64,000 nt of DNA, taken from Acidovorax temperans (lineage in GTDB: Bacteria; Pseudomonadota; Gammaproteobacteria; Burkholderiales; Burkholderiaceae_C). Below, one piece after another: positions 1 to 7,428 of the stretch. A program made the position numbers and the translations under genes. The stretch is from the NCBI RefSeq assembly GCF_006716905.1, contig NZ_VFPV01000005.1, positions 1 through 64,000 on the forward strand, given 5' to 3'. The notes beneath the pieces are model-generated. The model ran no database searches, was not told the origin of the DNA, and worked only from the letters and a program-made list of their open reading frames with translations. Position 1 is the stretch's first letter. Each line of letters begins with the position of its first letter.

Positions 1-63
1 CCCCACTGGCTTTCCCGACAAGGCCAAGTTTTATTGGGCCTTCTTCAATGCGATCACTGCGTG
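1..63 (+). CDS. C-terminal end of an unidentified gene
   Basis: The first bases read in frame 1 as about twenty residues ending PDKAKFYWAFFNAITA before a TGA stop. A good hairpin terminator follows 20 bases later, which supports this being the true end of a gene that begins outside the window. The family is not recognised from this short tail. Confidence 0.5.
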
Positions 64-82
64 ATCAACTGGAATCGATCTT

Positions 83-111
83 AAAAGCCTGCGCGAAGCA
101 GGCTTTTTTTT
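83..111 (+). terminator. Rho-independent terminator
   Basis: A 10-bp perfect stem (AAAAGCCTGC and GCAGGCTTTT, loop GCGAA) is followed by a run of T. It ends transcription of the partial gene before it. The minus-strand nuclease gene at 146-796 points towards it, so it may serve both strands. Confidence 0.85.
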
Positions 112-145
112 GTCTGACGTTTAATGATCGGCTGCTTTTGAAACT

Positions 146-796
146 TCAAGCAGCTGGAGGCCGCGACTGAAAAGGCGACTTGAATCCTTCAGGCAAATGC
201 ATTGGCGTCAGCAGGCCCAGCCCAATTGCTGATGCTTCGAGGTCTTCCAGGCGGCGGTCACTGGCCAGCTCTTCAAGTGCCCATTTCACCGCTTGCTGGA
301 ACCTTTTTGGCAGGCTGGTGCATTTGAGTGCTTTTTCGTATTCCGCTACCTGGCGCACAAGAGCGTCGTCAAATATCGCCCTCTTCTCGTTCTGTCTGGC
401 GTTACCCTGATCCAGCCAGCCATGACACCCCATGCAGCCCCAGACCATGTAGTGATCGTCAGCCTTGCGCGACTTGCCCTTGCCGTGCTCTGACCAGTTG
501 CTGTGACAGCCCACAGTAGTGGCCTTGTCGCCTGTGCAGTGTCCAGGCACGAGCAGCAGACAGGGCTGGCCACGAGCGAAATCACGAAGAGCGCTGTTCT
601 CGCGCCGTGGTGAGATCTCGATGCTGGCGCAGGCCGACTCGATCTGGCGGGGCAATCGGAAAAGCGATGGATCGCGGAGGGTAATTGGCTTGCATACCTT
701 TTCTACCGTCGCACTGGGCGGTGCCCCATTTCGCTTAAATGGGGTGCGCTTTAATTGCGAATTACCGCGCTTGAGCGGCGTCCGTTGCTTCAGCAT
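146..796 (-). CDS. YbcO/DUF1364-like HNH-type nuclease
   Basis: This 216-aa protein resembles the DUF1364 (YbcO) family of small prophage-borne metal nucleases. Seen directly: a basic N terminus (MLKQRTPLKR, then KRTPFKR), and a C/H-rich core with C79, C87, H98, H104, a GKG motif, and CMGCH at 121-125, the spacing expected for a ββα-metal nuclease. A longer reading frame exists upstream, but the ATG at 796 is preceded by AGGAGT at a proper distance and starts exactly where the family starts. The region after about residue 150 is an extra helical tail not typical of the core domain. Such genes usually travel with phages and plasmids; the cellular role of this copy is unknown. Confidence 0.7.
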   Translation of the reverse strand: MLKQRTPLKRGNSQLKRTPFKRNGAPPSATVEKVCKPITLRDPSLFRLPRQIESACASIEISPRRENSALRDFARGQPCLLLVPGHCTGDKATTVGCHSNWSEHGKGKSRKADDHYMVWGCMGCHGWLDQGNARQNEKRAIFDDALVRQVAEYEKALKCTSLPKRFQQAVKWALEELASDRRLEDLEASAIGLGLLTPMHLPEGFKSPFQSRPPAA

Positions 797-849
797 TGAT
801 ACTCCTATGGATTTAATAAGGTATCCCAAATGCCTCGCTTTTGACATCC

Positions 850-1938
850 TCACCGCCCTGAAGAGACGGTGATTCCTTCTGCAAGACGGCGATGTCCCGC
901 CGCGAGAATGTTCCTGGCGGCGTTGATGTCGCGGTCGTGTACCGCGCCGCATCCGCTGCAAACCCATTCTCTTATTCGCAAACCTGCTCTACCTTTCGGA
1001 CTGCTGGCAGGAATAATCCCGCAGCACGAACAAGTCTGGGTGGTGTAGCTCTCGTTGACTACCTCAAAGACGATACCGGCCTGATGGCTCTTGTATTCCA
1101 ACATCGTCTTGAGCATGGCCCAGCCCGCATCTAGCGTACTCTTGGCCATCTTGGTTTTGACCAGCTTTGCGCTGGCCACGTCGCCCACGAAAATGGCGGC
1201 GTTTTGTTTCACAAGCTGTGTGCTGAACTGGTGCAGTTCGTCTTTGCGCTGGCTTTTGATCTTGGCGTGAATGGCCTTGACACGCTTTTTCTTTCTCGCA
1301 CGTTGCGCAATGCCAAGCGCCTGCTCGTGGCTGCGATACCAGCGGCCCTCAATGCGCTCTCCCGTAGACACCACAGCCGCCTCCTTGAGGCCCAAGTCGA
1401 TGCCCACGGCTGCTGTGCCAGGCGATGCCTTGCACGCGACATCAACCGCCACATTGAAATACCAGCGGCCACGGCTGTCTTCGCTGAAGGAACCGGCACG
1501 CAATTCGTAATCGGCCAGGCCGTAGCTGTCCCAGAGGCTGAGTTTCTGGCCAGCAAAGTGAATCTGCCCAGCCTTGTATTTGGCGTGCCCACCTTTGAAC
1601 GGAATCCAGCCCAGCGAATACTTGGCCGATTTGGGGTTGCTCACCCGCCAGTTCAAGCGGGTCTTCTTGAACTGCTTGCGCCGCGTGGCGTACTCCACGC
1701 ACACCAGTTGCACGGTGCCGCTGCCCACGCTCACGTCGTCGCATTTGCTGAATCCCGCCGTGAACTTTTGCAGGTCGTAGCCCGAGAGAAATTGGGGTTT
1801 GCCGTGGAAAGGTCGTGCTGCCTTAGCTGAAATAGCGTTGATGTGGTTCCACACCTGATTGACCTCGCGTGCCATCGCAGACAGCACGCGGGCGTGCTTG
1901 TCCTTGATGCGCAGCTTGAGGGTCTTGGTGGATTCCAT
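850..1938 (-). CDS. tnpB: TnpB, RNA-guided nuclease of IS605 family
   Basis: This 362-aa protein is a full-length TnpB: helical N-terminal HTH part, RuvC fold, and C-terminal zinc ribbon. Visible motifs are RuvC-I GIDLGLK (D181), RuvC-III DRDINAARN (D337), and a zinc ribbon with C303/C306 and C327/C330. At the RuvC-II position, where canonical TnpB has I-x-x-E-D-L, it reads FVGDVAS (250-256), so the usual glutamate is missing. The same VGDV form is common in a subgroup of proteobacterial TnpBs. Family knowledge: TnpB with the omega-RNA made from the element's right end cuts DNA and helps keep the transposon. The guide would be read from flanking bases just below 850. Confidence 0.9.
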   Translation of the reverse strand: MESTKTLKLRIKDKHARVLSAMAREVNQVWNHINAISAKAARPFHGKPQFLSGYDLQKFTAGFSKCDDVSVGSGTVQLVCVEYATRRKQFKKTRLNWRVSNPKSAKYSLGWIPFKGGHAKYKAGQIHFAGQKLSLWDSYGLADYELRAGSFSEDSRGRWYFNVAVDVACKASPGTAAVGIDLGLKEAAVVSTGERIEGRWYRSHEQALGIAQRARKKKRVKAIHAKIKSQRKDELHQFSTQLVKQNAAIFVGDVASAKLVKTKMAKSTLDAGWAMLKTMLEYKSHQAGIVFEVVNESYTTQTCSCCGIIPASSPKGRAGLRIREWVCSGCGAVHDRDINAARNILAAGHRRLAEGITVSSGR

Positions 1939-1960
1939 CGCAGAAAAATATACTTGGCCT

Positions 1961-2374
1961 ATGGCAAATAATCAAGAACTTAGATCAGGCAGGCACTGCG
2001 TTTTTATGATGCACGTTCATTTGGTCTTTGTGACCAAATACCGCAGGCATGTCTTTGACGCTGACGCGATCCAGAGGCTGCGCTTGCATTTCGCCAGCGT
2101 GTGCAAAGACTTTGAGGCCGAGTTGGTGGAGATGGACGGCGAGGACGATCATGTTCATCTGCTGGTGAACTACCCACCGAAGGTGGCCGTGTCCAATCTC
2201 GTGAACAGCCTCAAGGGCGTCTCTAGCCGCCTGCTACGCAAAGAGCGCCCGGACATTGCCAACAGGTACTGGAAGAATATGCTGTGGTCGCCTTCCTACT
2301 TTGCATCCTCGTGTGGTGGTGCGCCCATTGACGTGATCCGCAGGTACATCGAGCAACAGCAAACACCCCATTGA
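1961..2374 (+). CDS. tnpA: TnpA, HUH/Y1 transposase (IS200-like)
   Basis: The protein is about 137 aa, the normal size for IS200/IS605 TnpA. It shows the HUH motif HVHLL after a conserved MDGEDD, and the single catalytic tyrosine in VIRRYIEQQ near the C terminus. The ATG at 1961 is chosen because the conserved core begins shortly after it; a longer frame upstream would overlap tnpB. It would cut and join single-stranded ends at the element's hairpins. It looks intact. Confidence 0.85.
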   Translation: MANNQELRSGRHCVFMMHVHLVFVTKYRRHVFDADAIQRLRLHFASVCKDFEAELVEMDGEDDHVHLLVNYPPKVAVSNLVNSLKGVSSRLLRKERPDIANRYWKNMLWSPSYFASSCGGAPIDVIRRYIEQQQTPH

Positions 2375-2460
2375 ATGCCTATGCCCGCTTGCGCGGGCAG
2401 CGCTATCCTTCCCCGCCCAAATCAGGCGGCTTCGCCTCCAAGCTGCTGCGCAGCTAACTG

Positions 2461-2598
2461 ACTTGGACGAGGCTTGCCGCGCATTTGGTCAGTTCTGTCA
2501 AACGGATTGACCTATCTTGGCTGGCACCGCATGCTCGACAAGTCCGATGGCGGCAACATGAACGGCAAGGCCTTCATGTCCGCATCGTTCAGGTAGCG
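2461..2598 (+). pseudogene. C-terminal gene fragment, unidentified
   Basis: After the IS200/IS605 end, one frame reads without a start into a protein-like tail (TYLGWHRMLDKSDGGNMNGKA) and stops at 2598, overlapping the end of the minus-strand gene at 2589 by 10 bases. It may be the remnant of a plasmid gene cut by the transposon. The family is not recognised. The bases 2375-2460 hold only the element end. Confidence 0.3.
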
Positions 2599-3514
2599 GC
2601 GACTTTCTTCTGGCACTCGATGCAGTAGAGGTTTCCACCGAACTTAGGCTTATTGAACCAACAGAACTTCGCGACGTTGTAGGGCACAGCCTCTCCGCAG
2701 GAATGGCAAATCAGCTTTTGTTTGCCCTTCGGTTCATCGGCCGGTTCGGTCGGCTGAGGAGCGTGGGCGACTTTGGCTGGTTGGACGGGTGGTGCCATTT
2801 GGATCGCCACTGGCCGCACAGGGGCAACCGGAGCTGCTTGCAGCGGCTGATCCGCCAGGCCGAACTTGGCGTGCCAGTTGAACTCGATGGGCTTGTGCAG
2901 CTTGGCGCTTTCCTTTACATCGAGTGCCCAACAATCGGCTCTACTGCAAACCCCATGAAAACCTTGGGGACATCCTTGAGGGGGTAGCCAGACTTCACAA
3001 AGATTCGATCTGCACCAACGAGCACCTTGAACAAAGGGGTCTTCTGCGTGTGATTGGGGCCTGCCGACGCACCCAGAATCGCCTCCAGTTCGCGGGCTGC
3101 AATCTGCAGCTCGGGCTTGTTTGTCATTTGACCCTGGCCTTTGGAATCGGCCACCTCGGCGCGAAGTCCTTCGATCTGCACCAGTGCCGCGAAGGCCCTC
3201 TCGCTGGTTTCTGGGCACGCATAAGCGATCATGAACGAGTTGACCAAGCTGCGCAGCAATCCCGCCGTGTCATGGTTTTTCATCACCGACATGACTGCAA
3301 ATTGATCAAGCCTCTCGGCTGGGGTTTGCATAAAACGGTCAATGCCCATGCCCTTTGCAATTTCCGCAAAAGCAAGCGTCAAAAACTCTTCACGCTGTGC
3401 AGGGGTCATTCGTTGCTGAGTGTGCGGATGCACAAGCTCCAGACGGAACTGATGCGCCATTGCCAAATCCACATGCGGCTTGATCAGTGTTTGAATTGTG
3501 GTGGCCTGTTCCAT
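2589..3514 (-). pseudogene. Zinc-ribbon protein gene split by a frameshift
   Basis: Reading from ATG 3514 (AAAGGA ribosome site upstream) the frame codes 199 residues, helical and alanine-rich, and stops at 2915. A second frame, shifted by -1 and joining near 2935, continues with a lysine/proline-rich linker and a C-terminal zinc ribbon (CHSC about 60 residues from the end, then CIEC) to 2589. Composition and the clean takeover suggest one gene of about 300 aa that has lost frame. No classic slippery heptamer is seen at the joint, so a mutation is more likely than programmed frameshifting. The function is unknown; the two halves could also be separate genes. It lies among plasmid accessory genes. 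Confidence 0.5.
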
Positions 3515-3797
3515 CTTGATTTTTCCTTTAGTGCGCAGCGACCCATGCGCGGCTCGCTTCGTTCCAAACATACGCATCGGAATCGCCCTCCTTGTAGAAG
3601 TCCAGTGCGCGAGGGGTTGATCAAGACCGCCAACATTTTTATGAAATAAAACGATTGGATTGCGTTGAGATTGATCTCGGGAGCCTTGAAAAAAAGTTCA
3701 AAAAAACTAAAAAACTGATTATTGAAGATGTTGCCGAAGCAGTTCTTCGTGGGCACGATTTGAAAACCTGGGTTTTCGCGCTGATTGGGTCAATGCG

Positions 3798-4118
3798 TTG
3801 ATACAGCAAGAGCCCGAATTATTACTGAGTGAACCAAGTGTCTCTCAGAAGCCGTTGACGCCTGCGAATCAGTCGTTTCTCGAAGTAGAGGTGATCAATA
3901 TTTCCGGTAAATCTGTGAAGCTCAGGAGGCTCCCAAGTGGCGATTTGTCCATCCAAGTTGACAAGAACGAATCTAAGCTTAGATCAATGATTGAGTCGAT
4001 GGCGAGAGCGAATGGAAGCGGATGGTATGACTATGGCCATCAAAACTGGTTGGTTCCACGTCGAAATGCGAATAATGCGAGAAACAACCTGATCGCGCTG
4101 TCTCAGCGTAAAAGTTAA
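3798..4118 (+). CDS. Hypothetical plasmid protein, 106 aa
   Basis: The frame begins with TTG at 3798 and continues for 106 residues without a recognisable domain. It contains VEVINISGKSVKLRRL and a tail GWYDYGHQNWLVPRR that looks like a small beta-rich fold. The same frame is open upstream to 3726, reading ARFENLGFRADWVNALI, without an ATG, so the gene may be a 5'-truncated remnant. The 5' side is very A-rich (3690-3720). Confidence 0.4.
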   Translation: MIQQEPELLLSEPSVSQKPLTPANQSFLEVEVINISGKSVKLRRLPSGDLSIQVDKNESKLRSMIESMARANGSGWYDYGHQNWLVPRRNANNARNNLIALSQRKS

Positions 4119-4137
4119 AGGAAAGCAAGGACGCTGC

Positions 4138-4218
4138 ATGAAGCCGCAAGAAATCCAGGTTGGCCGCATCTATCACGACGGAAAAGTTTGCAAATGCGCT
4201 ATAGCAAAGCTCATTTAG
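4138..4218 (+). CDS. Very short ORF, probable 5' remnant
   Basis: An ATG with a good ribosome site (AAGGAAAGCAAGG) opens 26 codons, MKPQEIQVGRIYHDGKVCKC and five more. The start resembles conserved plasmid proteins of the form MKP-x-x-I-x-VG-x-x-Y, so it may be the first part of a gene lost downstream. No function is proposed. Confidence 0.35.
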   Translation: MKPQEIQVGRIYHDGKVCKCAIAKLI

Positions 4219-4244
4219 AAGAGGCGCACTTGACGAATCAGGGC

Positions 4245-4264
4245 GCCTTACTTTATAGTAAGGC
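4245..4264. promoter_or_regulatory. Palindromic operator of the first toxin-antitoxin pair
   Basis: GCCTTACT and AGTAAGGC form a perfect 8-bp inverted repeat around TTAT, 16 bp before the antitoxin ATG. AbrB-fold antitoxins usually bind such a repeat to repress their own operon. Binding here is inferred. Confidence 0.6.
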
Positions 4265-4279
4265 AAAGGATTCAAAATC

Positions 4280-4522
4280 ATGTCTACTGCCACTCTCACA
4301 TCCAAGGGCCAGATCACCATTCCTGCCGAAGTACGCCATGACCTCAAGGTTGATGCGGGCGACCGCGTGGAATTTGTGCAGATCGCGCCAGGTCGTTACG
4401 AATTCGTTGCCGCTACCAGCGAGGTTACTGCGCTGAAGGGGATGTTTGGAGTGGCAAAGCAGGCCGTGGCCATTGAATCCATGAATGCGGCCATTGCGCA
4501 GCGCGGAGCTGCTGCCCGATGA
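4280..4522 (+). CDS. vapB: AbrB-family antitoxin (VapB-type)
   Basis: This 80-aa protein has an N-terminal SpoVT/AbrB swapped-hairpin DNA-binding domain: TLTSKGQITIPAEVR, then GDRVEFV. The C-terminal 30 residues are a toxin-binding tail. Its last four bases overlap the start of the PIN toxin (ATGA), the usual coupled arrangement. It should neutralise the toxin and repress the operon through the palindrome just upstream. The ATG at 4280 follows AAAGGA by nine bases. Confidence 0.85.
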   Translation: MSTATLTSKGQITIPAEVRHDLKVDAGDRVEFVQIAPGRYEFVAATSEVTALKGMFGVAKQAVAIESMNAAIAQRGAAAR

Positions 4523-4914
4523 TCGGCTTAGATACGAACGTCCTTGTGCGCTACATCATGCAGGACGATTCCAAACAGTCAGCAAAGGCGACCAAGCTGA
4601 TTGAGTCCCTGGATGCCGACAGACCGGGCTACATCACCATGGTCTCAGTTGTTGAGCTGTATTGGGTGCTGACATCTTGCTACGAGCTAACTGGACAGCA
4701 GGTAGCGCAAGCGTTGGAGGTGATGTTGCGAACCAAACAGTTGCTGGTTGAGCGTGCCGATCAGGTGATGCGTGCTCTGCGAGTGTTTGGAGAGGGCGGT
4801 GCAGATTTTGCCGACTGTCTGATTGAGCGCTCGGCTTCTGGGGCAGGCTGTGCCGAGACGATGACGTTTGATATCAAAGCATCTAAGCACGCAGGCATGA
4901 CTTTGATTGCTTAA
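4519..4914 (+). CDS. vapC: VapC-type PIN-domain toxin
   Basis: A 131-aa PIN-domain ribonuclease. The acidic catalytic residues are visible: D5 in GLDTNVLVRY, a glutamate in VVELYWVL, and GADFADCLI and TMTFD near the C terminus. VapC toxins cut tRNA or rRNA when free of antitoxin. It overlaps the antitoxin by 4 bp and appears intact. A plasmid location fits a post-segregational stabilisation role. Confidence 0.85.
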   Translation: MIGLDTNVLVRYIMQDDSKQSAKATKLIESLDADRPGYITMVSVVELYWVLTSCYELTGQQVAQALEVMLRTKQLLVERADQVMRALRVFGEGGADFADCLIERSASGAGCAETMTFDIKASKHAGMTLIA

Positions 4915-4933
4915 AGAATAGAAGGAAAGAACA

Positions 4934-5134
4934 CTGTCAGGCTGGACGCTCAAAGCGTTTGCGCTCATCTTCATCGGCCTCGTGCTGATGTTTCGCCCGA
5001 CGATAGCCCTGCAGGCCTACGGTGTGCACGTGGCACTCATCATCGCGATGATTGCACCGGCCGTTCTGCTGGCCATGGCTCAAGTGGACGTATGCAGCGC
5101 AAAGCTCCAAGCCATGTTTGCAGATGCCATCTGA
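4934..5134 (+). CDS. Possible small two-helix membrane protein
   Basis: One frame reads about 66 residues with two strongly hydrophobic stretches (ALIFIGLVLMF and VALIIAMIAPAVLLAMA) and a short polar tail. No ATG is available; AGGAAA lies about seven bases before a CTG, so translation would need a CTG start, or the frame is the tail of an older gene. It lies between two toxin-antitoxin pairs and its stop overlaps the operator of the second. Function unknown. Confidence 0.35.
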   Translation: MSGWTLKAFALIFIGLVLMFRPTIALQAYGVHVALIIAMIAPAVLLAMAQVDVCSAKLQAMFADAI

Positions 5135-5184
5135 TATATGGCTTGCTATATGGCAAGCACTGCCATATACTGCAATACATGGCA
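5135..5184. promoter_or_regulatory. Operator of the second toxin-antitoxin pair
   Basis: TATATGGCA (5147-5155) and TGCCATATA (5161-5169) form a perfect 9-bp inverted repeat. A further half-site TATATGGC lies at 5135-5142, and a weaker copy overlaps the start codon of the antitoxin. Multiple half-sites are typical of cooperative antitoxin binding; use by this antitoxin is inferred. Confidence 0.6.
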
Positions 5185-5436
5185 GTAAATCACACATCCA
5201 CTCATAGGCCGACTGCTCGCGTCGGTTGGAACAACCGTTCGCAGACGGTCACGATGCCGCTCGAATACCGGTTTCCTGAGTCTGTGCGCGAGGTGTTCAT
5301 CCGCCGAGATGGTGAGAGCGTCGTTTTGACGCCGCGCCCCAGCGACTGGTCGGGTTTTTTCGCTTCTGGCATGAAGGCTTCCACTGACTTCATGGCGGAT
5401 ATCGAACGTATGCCCATTCAGGAGCGCTCGTTTTGA
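5179..5436 (+). CDS. vapB: VapB/AbrB-like antitoxin
   Basis: The 85-aa product carries an AbrB-like segment (SQTVTMPLEYRFPESVREVFI, then GESVVLTPRP) followed by a toxin-binding tail WSGFFASGM-x-ASTDFM. The ATG at 5179 is preferred over an upstream ATG in the same frame, because the conserved domain starts soon after and the upstream stretch covers the operator. The gene end overlaps the toxin start. Confidence 0.75.
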   Translation: MAVNHTSTHRPTARVGWNNRSQTVTMPLEYRFPESVREVFIRRDGESVVLTPRPSDWSGFFASGMKASTDFMADIERMPIQERSF

Positions 5437-5849
5437 GTTCACCAATGTTCATGCTGGACACGGATACGTGCATCTTCCTCATGCGAGGTGAGTCCCAGAC
5501 GCTGGCGGTTAAGGTTCAGTCGGTGCCTCTACAGCAACAGGTGATGTCAGCTGTGACGTTCGCCGAACTGACCTATGGCGTGCAGGCTTCCGCCGTCGCT
5601 AAGCGCAAACAGAATCAAGCCGTTCTCGATAGTTTGGCTTTGCACTTGGCTGTTCTGGACTGGCCTCAAGAGGCTGCGAAACACTACGCCGAGATTCGTG
5701 CCGATCTAAAAAAACGAGGCGCGCAGCTCGGCGCTGCTGATCTCATGATTGCGGCACATGCGCGCGCCATGGGAGCCGTCATCGTCACGAACAATGTGAA
5801 GGACTTCGGGCGCGTGAAGGGCCTGCAAGTCGAGAACTGGACTAAATAG
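5433..5849 (+). CDS. vapC: VapC-type PIN-domain toxin
   Basis: A 138-aa PIN-domain protein. The signature MLDTDTCIFLM carries the first catalytic aspartate, FAELTYG the glutamate, GAADLMIAAHA the next acidic pair, and VTNNVKDFGRVKGLQVENW is the classic FitB/VapC C terminus. The first in-frame start is a TTG overlapping the antitoxin stop; an ATG four codons later (5445) is equally possible. It is clearly a different lineage from the PIN toxin at 4519. Confidence 0.85.
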   Translation: MSSPMFMLDTDTCIFLMRGESQTLAVKVQSVPLQQQVMSAVTFAELTYGVQASAVAKRKQNQAVLDSLALHLAVLDWPQEAAKHYAEIRADLKKRGAQLGAADLMIAAHARAMGAVIVTNNVKDFGRVKGLQVENWTK

Positions 5850-5859
5850 GAAAGCAGTC

Positions 5860-6131
5860 ATGTCGTTCAGCATTGATGCAATTGTGGCGGGCAATCTTCG
5901 GGAGCACGCCAAGCGCAAAAGCCAGCTCAAGCCATTCACCTTGTTCTGGCTGAATGGTCAGCGAGAAGTGATTCATGGATTGGATGCTGCTAACGCGATG
6001 ACCAATGCTGGCTACAGCTCTGGTGCCTGCCGGACGCTCAACTGACTTACACGCTGGCATGCGACGAAGGACAGGTTTTTTACTCTGACGCCGAAACGAC
6101 GATGGAACGTGGATGGCGGCTTTCAGGCTGA
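5860..6131 (+). pseudogene. Small plasmid gene with a probable frameshift
   Basis: From ATG 5860 (site AGGAAAG) the frame codes 61 residues, including FTLFWLNGQREVIHGLDAA and AMTNAGYS, then stops at 6045. Around 6030 another frame takes over with a protein-like continuation (LTYTLACDEGQVFYSDAE, then ERGWRLSG) to 6131. The two parts read naturally as one protein of about 90 aa interrupted by a frameshift. The family is not recognised. Confidence 0.4.
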
Positions 6132-6179
6132 TTAAGACTTTAAATCGACTCGGGTAAAACCGGAGAGAAGCATGCGCCT

Positions 6180-6201
6180 GCCTCGAACTCAGTTTCGAGG
6201 C
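6180..6201. repeat. 8-bp perfect hairpin
   Basis: GCCTCGAA and TTCGAGGC are separated by six bases. There is no T run after it, so it is more likely an operator or a processed RNA structure than a terminator. It lies just before a small ORF that the IS5 element may have separated from its original neighbours. Confidence 0.4.
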
Positions 6202-6217
6202 GTAGCGCACTTCGTCT

Positions 6218-6325
6218 ATGCAAAGTGGCCTCGCAGTGGACCTGAAGTTTGGCGGAGTGCAGGTGTCATTGCGACGCTTTGGCAACCACGACTGGTATCG
6301 TGCGCTGGTCTGGTCGGTCAGGTAG
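6218..6325 (+). CDS. Small ORF of 35 aa
   Basis: The frame codes 35 residues (core DLKFGGVQVSLRRFGNHDWY) and looks like the compact beta-rich products of plasmid leading regions. The ribosome site is weak. It lies between the broken gene at 5860 and the IS5 element. No function is proposed. Confidence 0.3.
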   Translation: MQSGLAVDLKFGGVQVSLRRFGNHDWYRALVWSVR

Positions 6326-6395
6326 AGGTGGAACGCGTGGTCACCTTGCCGTGGGCTCAGTGGTCAAGTGCATCTGGTTTCTGCAACTATGAAAC

Positions 6396-7428
6396 GGCTT
6401 TGTTGCATAAATCGGCCATAGGCCAAGGCATCCCCAATCCCAAAAAGATTTACGCAGCAGCGACCGTCTGGGGCGTGCCCAGAGCGGTAAATTGATTGAG
6501 GATTGAAGCTCGGATGTGCAGCTCGGTCACCTGGCGCTCAAACGTCCTGGCCATGACCTTCTCGCCCAGGCGCTTGAAGCAATTCATCTTGGTCTCCACC
6601 AGTGACCTTCGGTGGTAGCCGCTCCAGCGTTTCCAGATAGCCCGCCCCAACTGCCTACACGCCTTGACCGCTTCATTGCGGTGAGCAAATGCCAGCCCTT
6701 TGCGCAGCTTCGCTCCTTTGCGCGGCGGGATGATTGGAATGGCTCCCCGCAGGTAGCACGCCTTATGTACATCCTGCGTGTCGTACGCCCCATCACCGGT
6801 AAAGCTAGCTATCTCTTCATTGCTTGGAATTTGACCTAGCAGGTCTGCTGCCATGGGCGAGTCGCCCACTTCATTGGTTGTTACTGCGATGGCCCGAATC
6901 TGCAGTGTCTGGGCATCAATACCCAGATGCACCTTGCGCCACTGGCGGCGCCGCTGTGCGCCGTGCTTTTTGGTTTTCCACTCACCTTCGCCCAAGAACT
7001 TGATGCCCGTGGAGTCGGCCAGCATGTGCAAGCCTTTGTCACTTGCACGGTAGCGCACCTGCACATCCAAGCTCTTTTGCCTGCGACAGACCGTGCTGTA
7101 GTCGGGCACTGGCCAATCCAGGCCTGCCATACCCAATAGCGACTCAACCAGGCCCAGTGTCTGGCGCAAGGGCTGGCCAAACAAGCACTTGATGGTCAGG
7201 CAAAACTGAATGGCCGCATCTGAGAATTTTTGGCAACGACCACGCTTGCCCGTGGGCTGAGCTAGCCACTGCATATCCCTATCGAGCCAAATGGTCAGCT
7301 CACCTCGCGCCTTCAACGCTGCGTTGTAAGCCTTCCAGTTCGTTGTGCGGTACTTAACCCGACCCCAGCTCGTCTCTCTCATCTCCCGAGCTTACATCAG
7401 CTGCGACCGGCATTTGTGCAACAACGCC
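6396..7428 (-). mobile_element. IS5-family element, complete
   Basis: The element is bounded by imperfect inverted repeats starting GGCTTTGTTGCATAAATC on the left and GGCGTTGTTGCACAAATG on the right strand. It carries one intact transposase. No convincing target duplication is seen. The right end truncates the phospholipase-D-like gene remnant at 7429. It belongs to the same subgroup as the copies at 18026 and 33064 but differs in sequence. Confidence 0.85.
6450..7382 (-). CDS. IS5-family transposase
   Basis: A 310-aa DDE transposase. Catalytic motifs are readable: LADSTGIKFLG (first D), SFTGDGAYDTQ (second D), and the Y-x2-R-x3-E-type segment RRSLVETKMNCFKRLGEKVM (third acidic residue). The N-terminal half carries the SDAAIQFCLTIKCLFGQPLRQ helix-turn-helix seen in IS5 proteins. 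The frame is intact, unlike the related copy at 18072, so this element may still be active and could act on the other copies in trans. Confidence 0.9.
   Translation of the reverse strand: MRETSWGRVKYRTTNWKAYNAALKARGELTIWLDRDMQWLAQPTGKRGRCQKFSDAAIQFCLTIKCLFGQPLRQTLGLVESLLGMAGLDWPVPDYSTVCRRQKSLDVQVRYRASDKGLHMLADSTGIKFLGEGEWKTKKHGAQRRRQWRKVHLGIDAQTLQIRAIAVTTNEVGDSPMAADLLGQIPSNEEIASFTGDGAYDTQDVHKACYLRGAIPIIPPRKGAKLRKGLAFAHRNEAVKACRQLGRAIWKRWSGYHRRSLVETKMNCFKRLGEKVMARTFERQVTELHIRASILNQFTALGTPQTVAAA

Larger units (their letters stand above)
836..2400. mobile_element. IS200/IS605-family element with divergent tnpB and tnpA
   Basis: tnpB (minus) and tnpA (plus) start 22 bp apart and point outwards. 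The tnpB end carries a hairpin (CACCG 851-855 pairing with CGGTG 867-871) that overlaps the stop codon, as is usual for the right end and omega-RNA scaffold of these elements. Beyond tnpA there is a hairpin GCCCGC/GCGGGC at 2383-2398. These single-strand transposons have no inverted repeats and make no target duplication, so the outer limits given here are approximate. Confidence 0.75.

Noticed and set aside
2920..2945. Programmed -1 frameshifting in the zinc-ribbon gene
   Set aside because: No slippery heptamer or downstream structure is visible at the joint, so a mutation is preferred.
6172..6495. A 107-codon frame entering the IS5 element
   Set aside because: It runs through the IS terminal repeat and has no family; the shorter frame at 6218 in another register is more protein-like.
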